From: Lucinisca nassula
Taxonomy: Eukaryota; Mollusca; Bivalvia; Lucinida; Lucinidae
Assembly: GCA_963580285.1 (NCBI GenBank)
Contig: OY757020.1
Location: 98,149,497-98,213,496 of the forward strand
Direction of reading: 5' to 3'
Length of the DNA: 64,000 nt
Shown here: in pieces, positions 54,847 to 64,000 of the stretch
Layout: the number at the start of each line of letters is the position of its first letter
How positions within the stretch are numbered: position 1 is the first letter of the stretch
The notes under the pieces: model-generated
What the model was told of the DNA's origin: nothing
What the model saw: the letters and a program-made list of their open reading frames with translations, nothing else
Databases searched by the model: none
Made by a program: the position numbers and the translations under genes

Positions 54847-55991
54847 TAAACGAGTGCGTATAAATGGCCTTGTTTATCCCACTGTATATTGAGTATTGTG
54901 AGTACCCAATGAGATGGTTCCAACTTGGCGAGCACCCACAATATATGCTAGGAACATAAATATTATCCCACTGTATACTGAGTACAAGAGGATATATTTT
55001 CTATTTCTACCAATTGTTAATTGTGAGTACTCAGTAAGGCGGCTCATACAAGCAGGTCCAGCACCTACAACTTTTGTTAGAGCTTCAGCTTTATTTCTTT
55101 CAACTCAGGTCAATACATGACATAGAGTTAATATACAATAGAAATATATAAATGAGCATGTGCACGTATACTGGCAAGGGGTGACAAAGAGTTTTAAGAA
55201 ACTGGGCGCTTTGGTACCTGGGGAGCGGGGATAGGTGGGTAGGGGGGGAAAAGGTTTCACAGAGAGAGAGAGAAAGTCGTGTACAGAGAACAAATGGAGA
55301 GAACGAAAGGGAAAAGACATACATTACAATACATATGGTTCAACGGGACAACGGATGGGCCGCATAACGCTTCCACGCAGGGTCGAAACCGTCCACACAC
55401 GAGCGCTGACAAACAGCCCAGAGGATCCAAGCCCACCCAGGCATTTCATCCCAATGTCGAACAAAAGTCCCACAAGATTGGTAGCAAGGTCTCAAAAATG
55501 ACCTATACAGTGTTGATATGGACGATATACCTCAAATCACATATATAAATACCGAACATTTTAAATTTTAACTGTCTCAGCAGGCGCACAGCGTCCAGCC
55601 AAAGCTGACTCAACACATAGGTGTGGAACCAACGTTGATTCAACGTTGTACGCCAGTTGCACTTGTCGTCCATCAAATTAAAATTAAAGTTCTGTACCGG
55701 GTTGTTCAAAACATCACCAGCCCAACAAGACCGCCAGCGGCCATACCGCCAACCACTCCAGCAAGAACAATAACTAATAGAGTTATTTTTGCTGAAAAAA
55801 AAAAAAAAAAGGCGAGCAGCCCTTGCATTTGAAAAGCCGCACATACCAATTCAGCAAAAACATCAGCACACCTGCCGCATCCAACGATCAAGATTTTAAC
55901 AATACGTTAACTAACGAGTGAGAGTGAAAGGAAAGTATCTCAATATTTCACCAGAAAAACGTTTTTGAACTATGCAGGATTTGTTATCGTT

Positions 55992-56033
<42 letters not shown>

Positions 56034-56164
56034 AAGAGAGCATGAGAGAGAACATGTCCGTGTAGTAAGTACCTCTCTAAACTCCCCTTCATATAGAGAA
56101 AACTGGGGTATACAAGGATATGCATCATTATGACGCGATTATAACGAGCATATAATCTATGTTT
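54801..56164. other. No gene; simple repeats, FB-1 and SINE-A pieces
   Basis: (AG)n at 54811-54842 and 55996-56040. FB-1 relics at 54890-54960 and 56085-56164. SINE-A piece, plus strand, at 55351-55541 with CpG-poor changes. The ORFs at 55235-55548 are this SINE. The remainder is unassigned. Confidence 0.55.
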
Positions 56165-56259
56165 GGAGAAAAAAAGAAGAAAAATATCACGCTTTTTATC
56201 AGAAAAGTCACCATTTTCGAGTGATTAAAGAATGCACTACGTCGCACGGATGTATTATC

Positions 56260-56346
<87 letters not shown>

Positions 56347-56722
56347 TTTGCTTTATATCCCTTAGTTATGTGTTAGGAATGTCGATACTAGAACTAGAAG
56401 CATCAGCTAAAATGAAAGATGGAATTTACAAGTGAAAATGTTATTTCCCTTCTTTGTTCCAAGCGATGATCTCAACCGTGAGGCGTCACTTTTGCAGATA
56501 CTAAGAGCAAAATTACAGAAATGTAACAATTATGTTCAAATTTTGACAAGTTTTAAATCCCCATCAGTTCACCCGACAGTTCTGCGAGTGCTTTGATTAT
56601 GCGGGGAATGTGCCCTCCCACCTAAGGTAGGTTGCATTACGCTAATAGTTCGGTCTTCGAGACCGCTTATAGATATATGGGTCTGCTAAAAGTGTATATA
56701 TGTGGGTCTGGTAAGTGTACAT

Positions 56723-57059
56723 GTTTTGATTTGATTGTTTGTTGATTTGAGGTAAAACGTCCCCGTCAACACCGTAAAGGTCATTTTGGAGACATTGCTT
56801 CCAATTAAGTGGGACTTTTACAGACATTGAAATGAAATGACATTTCAAGCCCTGTCGCCCAATGAAACCAATAGGGTTTATAAGCATGGACGGTCCGACT
56901 CGTACGCAACGCTTTGCCCGGGCAGGCTTAGACCCCCAAGCGGCGGTTCACCAGTACTCGTGCGCGGGTCGGAATCAGCTCTGCGTGGAAGCATCATGCA
57001 GCCCATATATTTCTTCAAGCTCCGAGGGACGCGAGGAGGGGGGTGGGGGGGGGGGGGGC
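56723..57059 (-). mobile_element. SINE-A in left arm
   Basis: AAGTGTACAT lies at 56713-56722 and 57060-57069. A poly-G expansion at its 5' end (57038-57058) is shorter in the mirror copy at 62262. Confidence 0.85.
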
Positions 57060-57223
57060 AAGTGTACATTTCAATTTACAATTTAAACTAAGTACAAAGC
57101 GAATGTGGATGACATGTCACGCCGACGGCCCATCATGCAGACACGCCTATAAAATTTTGATCCCCTTAAACCCCACTTTTATATACTCAAACTAAGTTTA
57201 CAGTGGTATACATTATTTTACAC

Positions 57224-57523
57224 GGCCCCCGCCCATCGGGGCTTGAAGAGATAGATGGGCTGCACGATGCTTCCACGCAGAGCTGAAACTGACCCGCACA
57301 TGAGTACTGGCAAACCGCTTAGAGGATCTAAGCCTGCCCAGGTAAAGTGGTGCGAGTCGGACCGTCCATGCTTATAAACCCTATTGGTTTCATTGGGCGA
57401 CAGGGCTTGAGACGTCATTTCATCTCAATGTCGGGTAAAAGTCCCACAAAATTGGAAGCAACGTCTCCAAAATGACCTATACAGTGTTGACGGGGACGTT
57501 AAACCACAAATCAAACAAAACAA
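57224..57523 (+). mobile_element. SINE-A inserted in an FB-1, 14-bp TSD
   Basis: ACATTATTTTACAC at 57210-57223 and 57524-57537. The host FB-1 runs 57150-57209 and 57538-57620 (CACGCCTATAAAATTTTGAT ... ATTAGGCGTGTGTTCG). Confidence 0.93.
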
Positions 57524-58757
57524 ACATTATTTTACACATTGTGAGGAATCGCAGGATTTTATCTGAAACAAAATGGTGGTTAAATTTTGCCAATGTATTT
57601 AAATATTAGGCGTGTGTTCGTTGTGTATATTTTTATAATTCCCCTTGATAGTTAGTAACGTTCGAGTGAGCCTGCACATAAATTTAACATTTCGATTAAA
57701 AAAAAACAACAAAAAAAAAAAAAAAAAAACCTTTACTTCGTTATTTTTATCTATAGCCTTGCTTTTACGGTCCTTTCAAGACTATTTCATTTTTTCTACC
57801 CGAATCTTCATCAAAGGTGGGCGAAAACCGGATGCCTGGAGAAAAACAACCTTAACTTCCGATACAGAACTTGCCCCCTCCCCCACCCCCCCCCACCCCC
57901 CTCAACTGCCCCTGTCATGGACTACAATGGTACCGTTCATACCTGTACAACCACCATTGTTAGATTATTCAGAAGATTCATTATGTATTTCCTTATTTCA
58001 AATGTGTATCCTCGTTAGAACCGCCTCAGTTAGTACCCAAAACCTACGCTTCAGAGCACAAACAAGGAAACTCACAGGCCATATAAAGATTTAAGTGGTT
58101 TTAGAATTGAAGAAAGATAATAATCAGATATGAAATCGAAATAAACGCAGGGTAAATGTAATTATTTTGAGTAAAATTTAACCCATTTGTACCAGAAACC
58201 CCAAAACGGTTATCCTGGCAAACAGTGCAGGCCCAGATCAAACATCACAGAACGCGGCGTCTGATCAGGGCCTCTGCAGTTTGCTTAAAGTTCAGTCATT
58301 TTCAAAATATTTTTTGTTTTCTTCAGTCATTTTCAAAATATTTTTTGAAGAAAACACAACCTGTCACCCCTAAATTTTGAAATGGACTCCTGCTATATAT
58401 AAGGAGGAAGATTCCATTGGGTACTAAAAGGGACTAAATCAAATAATAATTATGATCGATGTAACGGTCTATTTCCCTGTTCTTGTTTTCATTTTTCGGA
58501 GACACTGTAATATTTTGAGGTAGGATGACACGTTCTGCAACGGATTGGCAAGTATTTTTTTCTCCAATACTCCGGTTTGCGGTCAACTCCAATTAATGAT
58601 CAGCTCAAACAAGTCAAATAGTATAAAAATGCCGAAAATCCAAAACCACCACAAAAGTTGTAAACGCACTGCATAATTACGTTTCGAAGGAGAACATTTT
58701 CCAAACTGTTATCTTTTGCTGCGCAATGTGGCCGTCAGAACAAGAAATCGATACCAC

Positions 58758-59884
58758 TGTTACAACGCATAATGTAGTAATGTAATAATTTCTTCATTTT
58801 GAAATTTTTACTACATTATGCGTTGGCATAGTCGACGCGAAATGAAATAAAATGTCGTTTTTACTTCATTATGCGTCGATACTAAGAGGTTTGAGCAAAA
58901 TGAAAGAATTATTTCATTTTGCGGCGATGGGTGGCATACTTAATTTTACTTCATTATGCGTCAACAGTTTGTTTGTTTGATTTGAGGTACGTTCCCGTCA
59001 AGACTATTTAGGTCATTTTGGAGACATTGCTTCAAATTTTATGGGACTTTTACCCGATATTGAGATGAAATGACATCTCAATCGCTGCCGTCCAATTAAA
59101 AGCAATAGGGTTTATATGCATGGATGGGCCGACTCGCAGCAGTTTTCCTGGACAGGCTTAGACCTTCTAAGCAGATTACGAGGACTCATGTACGGGCGGT
59201 ATCAGCTCTGCGTGGAAGCATCGTGCAGCCCATCTATTTATACCCCCGGCATACGAAGTATATAGTTTTTGTCCATTCTGTCTGTCTGTCTGTCTGTCTG
59301 TCTGCCTGTCTGTCTTTTGTTTGATTTGTTTGATTTGAGGTTTAACGTCCCCGTCAACACTATTTAGGTCATTTTGGAGACGTTGCTTCCAATTTCATGG
59401 GACTTTTACCCGACATTGAGATGCCGCCCAATAAAACCAATAGGGTTTATATACATGGACGGGCCGACTCGCAGCAGTTTTCCTGAGCAATGAAATTCCA
59501 CTATTAAGACCACCTAAAATTAATACAAATTTTGTTTTTAAAGCATATTTGGAAGGTTAAAGCTACATTTTCTTTGTGATTTTGACCTTCAGTGTGCTTT
59601 TGTGGAAGACCGTCTTTTGGACTGTTCAACTGTGGTCTTAAAGACCACTTTTGAACCGTCTCAAATGTGGTCTAAATTGTAGGAATTTAACTGTATTGCT
59701 TCCTAAGTCTTTTCGAAGACAGCTATGTTCTACCATCATTACTTCATTATGCGTCGATATGGTGCATATCAACGCGAAATGAAATAATTTTTTACTTCAT
59801 TTCGCGTCGACTATGCCAACGCATAATGTAGTAAAAAAAATCAAAATGAAGAAATTACTACATTACTACATTATGCGTTGTATC
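58758..59884. mobile_element. TIR transposon present in only one palindrome arm
   Basis: Ends TGTTACAACGCATAATGTAG and inverted GATACAACGCATAATGTAG, with ~100 bases of inverted similarity. ATACCAC flanks it (58751-58757 and 59885-59891). The other arm has the single, uninterrupted site at 60619-60625. Motifs ACTTCATTATGCGTCGA and CGCGAAATGAAATAA repeat near both ends. Inside are two SINE-A pieces (58974-59238 and 59317-59493) and a CAGTAGAATTCC-family MITE (59492-59697), but no transposase. A 7-8 bp duplication suggests hAT or a relative. Confidence 0.85.
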
Positions 59885-60181
59885 ATACCACCCACAGCTA
59901 AATGAGTTTTGTTGTCGGGTGTTATATATACTACAGGTACGTTTACGAGGTGATATATATTCTTATCTTGAAGTTAAATACGCTCTTGTGCTAACCGACA
60001 CAAGGGAGACTACCGTGAAACCCCATATATATATAGTCGCTACAAAACCGTGTTGCTAGCCACCTGAATCCACTGCAGGGCATGAGAAAATGCGGGGGGG
60101 ATATGAACACCCCGCAATTTTTTCACACCCCACAAAAAAGGTTTTATATAGAAAAACACCCCGTATCTGGCAACTTTCTTA

Positions 60182-60302
<121 letters not shown>

Positions 60303-61795
60303 TAAGAAAGTTGCCAGATACGGGGTGTTTTTCTATATAAAACCTTTTTTGTGGGGTGTGAAAAAAATGCGGGGTGTTCATACCACCCCGCATTTTCTCA
60401 TGCCCTGCAGTGGATTCAGGGCATCGAGTTTACTTTCCCTAGGTTGTTGGCTAGCAACACGGTTTTGTAGCGATTATATATATATGGGGTTTCACGGTAG
60501 TCTCCCTTGTGTCGGTTAGCACAAGAGCGTATTTAACTTCAAGATAAGAATATATATCACCTCGTAAACGTACCTGTAGTATATATAACACCCGACAACA
60601 AAACTCATTTAGCTGTGGGTGGTATCGATTTCTTGTTCTGCCGGCCACATTGCGCAGCAAAAGATAACAGTTTGGAAAATGTTCTCCTTCGAAACTTAAT
60701 TATGCAGCGTTTACAACTTTTGTGGTGGTTATGGATTTTCGGCATTTTTATACTATTTGACTTGTTTGAGCTGATCATTAATTGGAGTTGGCCGCAAACC
60801 GAAGTATTTGGAGAAAAAAATACTTGCCAATCCGTTGCAGAACTTGTCATCCTACCTCAAAATATTACAGTGTCTCCGAAAAAGGAAAACAAGAACAGGG
60901 AAATAGACCGTTACATCGATCATAATTATTATTTGCTTTAGCCCCTTTTAATACCCAATGGAATCTTCCTCCTTATATATAGCAGGAGTCCATTTCAAAA
61001 TTTAGGGGTGACAGGTTGTGTTTTCTTCAAAAAATATTTTGAAAATGACTTAACTTTAAGCAAACTGTGGAGGCCCTGATCAGACGCCGCGTTCTGTGAT
61101 GTCTGATCTGGGCCTGCACTGTTTGCCAAGATAACCGTTTTGGGGTTTCTGGTACAAATGGGTTAAATTTTACTCAAAATAATTACATTTACCCTGCGTT
61201 TATTTCGATTTCATATCTGATTATTATCTTTCTTCAATTCTAAAACCACTTAAATCTTTATATGGCCTGTGAGTTTCCTTGTTTGTGCTCTGAAGCGTAG
61301 GTTGTGGGTACTAACTGAGGCGGTTCTAACGAGGATACACATTTGAAATAAGGAAATACATAATGAATCGTCTGAATAATCTAACAATGGTGGTTGTACA
61401 GGTATGAACGGTACCATTGTAGTCCATGACAGGGGCAGTTGAGGGGAGGGGGGTGCAAGTTCTGTATCGGAAGTTAAGGTTTTTTTTCTCCAGGCATCCG
61501 GTTTTCGCCCACCTTTGATGAAGATTCGGGTAGAAAAAGTGAAATAGTCTTGAAAGGACCGTAAAAGCAAGGCTATAGATAAAAATAACGAAGTCAACGT
61601 TTTTTTTTTTTTTTTAATCGAAATGTTAAATTTATGTGCAGGCTCACTCGAACTTTACTAACTATTAAGGGGAATTATAAAAATATACACAACGAATACA
61701 CGCCTAATATTTAAATACATTGGCAAAATTTAACCACCATTTTGTTTCAGATAAAATCCTGCGATTCCTCACAATGTGTAAAATAATGTTTGTTT

Positions 61796-62091
61796 TGTTT
61801 GATTTGTGGTTTAACGTCCCCGTCAACACTGTATAGGTCATTTTGGAGACGTTGCTTCCAATTTTGTGGGACTTTTATCCGACATTGAGATGAAATGACG
61901 TCTCAAGCCCTGTCGCCCAATGAAACCAATAGGGTTTATAAGCATGGAAGGTCCGACTCGCACCACTTTACCTGGGCAGGCTTAGATCCTCTAAGCGGTT
62001 TGCCAGTACTCATGTGCGGGTCAGTTTCAGCTCTGCGTGGAAGCATCGTGCAGCCCATCTATCTCTTCAAGCCCCGATGGGCGGGGGCCGT
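61796..62091 (-). mobile_element. SINE-A, right-arm mirror of 57224
   Basis: Same insertion in the same FB-1 host as the left-arm copy, so both arms inherited it. Confidence 0.88.
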
Positions 62092-62261
62092 GTTAAATAA
62101 TGTATACCACTGTAAACTCAGTTTGAGTATATAAAAGTGGGGTTTAAGGGGATCAAAATTTTATAGGCGTGTCTGCATGATGGGCCGTCGACGTGACATG
62201 TCATCCACATTCGCTTTGTACTTAGTTTAAATTGTAAATTGAAATGTACACTTGCCCCCCC

Positions 62262-62573
62262 CCTCCTCGCGCCCCTCGGAGCTTGAAGAAATATATGGGC
62301 TCCATGATGCTCCCACGCAGAGCTGATTCCGACCCGCGCACGAGTACTGGTGAACCGCCGCTTGGGGGTCTAAGCCTGCCCGGGCAAAGCGTTGCGTACG
62401 AGTCGGACCGTCCATGCTTATAAACCCTATTGGTTTCATTGGGCGACAGGGCTTGAAATGTCATTTCATTTCAATGTCGGTAAAAGTCCCACTAAATTGG
62501 AAGCAATGTCTCCAAAATGACCTTTACGGTGTTGACGGGGACGTTTTACCTCAAATCAACAAACAAACAAATC
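62262..62573 (+). mobile_element. SINE-A, right-arm mirror of 56723
   Basis: Shares the CCGCCGCTTGGGGGTC and CGTTGCGTACGAGTC variants that are unique to this pair. Confidence 0.88.
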
Positions 62574-62951
62574 AAAACATGTACACTTATACCAGACCCA
62601 CATATATACACTTTTATCAGACCCATATATCTATAAGCGGTCTCGAAGACCGAACTATTAGCGTAATGCAACCTACCTTAGGTGGGAGAGCACATTCCCC
62701 GCATAATCAAAGCACTCGCAGAACTGTCGGGTGAACTGATGGGGATTTAAAACTTGTCAAAATTTGAACATAATTGTTACATTTCTGTAATTTTGCTCTT
62801 AGTATCTGCAAAAGTGACGCCTCACGGTTGAGATCATCGCTTGGAACAAAGAAGGGAAATAACATTTTCACTTGTAAATTCCATCTTTCATTTTAGATGA
62901 TGCTTCTAGTTCTAGTATTGACATTCCTAACACATAACTAAGGGATATAAA

Positions 62952-63045
<94 letters not shown>

Positions 63046-63145
63046 GATAATACATCCGTGCGACGTAGTGCATTCTTTAATCACTCGAAAATGGTGACTT
63101 TTCTGATAAAAAGCGTGATATTTTTCTCTTTTTTTTTTTTCTCCC

Positions 63146-64000
63146 AGGCGAGTAGCGTAACCACTGCACCACGGAGGCTTCTATTAAATAGAGGTGAAGG
63201 CAGTGATCAGGAATCGATGCAATTAACCCACAGATCCCTTAAAAAATAAAAAAAAACATAAAATAACTAGACCCTAATGGAAACACCAATAGCGGAAAGC
63301 CAAAGGACAGTCACTTTCCCACAAAGTAGCCAATTGGCTAACCAAAAAAAAAAAAAAAAAAAAAACGCATGCAAAACACACACTCAAAGACAAACCATAA
63401 CAAAAAGTAAACCGCGACAGAAGAACCGCATGGGAATTGTCAGTGAACAGAATGCCACTGCGGGGCTTAAATGCCGCAATCCTCGCCCTTACTTCTGTCA
63501 TGGTTTATGCTTTGGTCACAATCCCTTCCGATTAGGCTTAGGATGTACACCCGGATTGATTTTTAGCCATTTTGGCCTGGTCCCCGGCCGGACTCCAGAC
63601 ATGGCCGCCCGGTGGCGGGGCTCTCAGGCAGCATCGGAGAGGTGTCCTAAGAGTTTTAACTCGAAGTTAAAATTTCTCCGGTGTCCCGTACATTTTCATA
63701 ATTGGCCACATATCCTTCACACATCGTTTAAGTATCGTCCGATATCCGGTCGGGAATCGAGGGGTAATCGGCCGATGTATGTAGCCTCAGAGGAGAAATT
63801 GTTGGGACCGGACATGGGCCGATATCCGGCCGATGTCTGTTTACACATTGGAAAGTAACCCATCGATGTCCGATCGGCTTGAACCGGTGTGGACCAGATA
63901 TGTTACAAACATCGTCCGGTCACCGGCCGGCTAGAACCGGACATCGGGCGGAATATATAAACCCCCATCAGTCGCCGTGTACATCATTATAGCGCGTTTC
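63146..64000. mobile_element. CCGG-rich quasi-periodic repeat, copy 2 (inverted, cut by window end)
   Basis: The reverse complement of 37016-37878. It starts inside the SINE-C head (AGGCGAGTAGCGTAACCACT, 63146-63183), and the body of that SINE is missing. Matches continue to the last base. Few changes against copy 1 indicate a recent common source. Confidence 0.85.

Noticed and set aside
56232..56435. ORF with a long Arg-Glu repeat
   Set aside because: It is a reading of the (AG)n microsatellite at 56262-56346.

Overview
This window looks like a repeat-dense, intron-bearing nuclear genome of an invertebrate, most probably a bivalve or other mollusc. There are no prokaryotic operons. The support is: 150-170 bp tandem arrays inside short-ended elements (pearl/HINE type, familiar from bivalves), several tRNA-derived SINEs with a mollusc-like core, a 5'-truncated non-LTR retrotransposon, a mariner, many TIR elements, and a THAP-domain gene with clean GT-AG introns. 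No species can be named from the sequence. Almost all short ORFs here are repeat shadows. Only three coding loci are supported: the THAP gene (minus strand, 23748-27873), a broken LINE reverse transcriptase (41157-42756) and a broken mariner transposase (50094-51043, minus).

Layout. 1-4.6 kb: a TIR element and its partial direct duplicate, each with the same SINE-B. 4.6-15 kb: scattered foldback and hairpin MITEs, SINE-A copies, and a TIR element built from a TCGTG-rich quasi-repeat (8883-9750). 15-16.6 kb: a tandem-repeat element with ~160 bp units. 17.7-18.7 kb: a hAT-like element. 19-22 kb: SINEs nested in older MITEs. 22.6-28 kb: the THAP gene, with a Helentron-type element in or after its 3' part, transposons in both introns, and an ETS/E-box/CRE promoter cluster. 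28-36 kb: SINEs, MITEs, a tRNA-like tandem array and another long tandem array. 36.4-37.9 kb: a CCGG-rich quasi-periodic element that recurs inverted at 63.15-64 kb. 41.1-45.1 kb: one LINE copy interrupted by a SINE and by a 1.9 kb MULE-like element. 49.8-51.7 kb: a mariner inside a tandem-repeat element. 56.2-63.1 kb: a nearly 7 kb palindrome centred on a long (TA)n tract, with one arm carrying a 1.1 kb transposon that the other arm lacks.

The main unnamed system is a ~300 bp retroposon, called SINE-A here, with at least 30 full or partial copies. It begins GGCCCCCGCCCAT, ends GACGTTAAACCTCAAA plus a (CAAA)n tail, is often 5'-truncated, and is flanked by 10-16 bp target-site duplications that I could read at eleven sites. 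I see no tRNA-type A/B boxes in it. Its 3' tail resembles those of two tRNA-derived SINEs in the window (SINE-C and SINE-D), so one LINE machinery may mobilise all three.

Repeat names used below are labels for this window: SINE-A to SINE-E; FB-1, a foldback MITE with core GAACCGCCTC/GAGGCGGTTC; HP-1, a hairpin MITE with GATCAG arms. Boundaries were read by eye. Edges given with a target-site duplication are firm; others may be off by about 10-30 bases.
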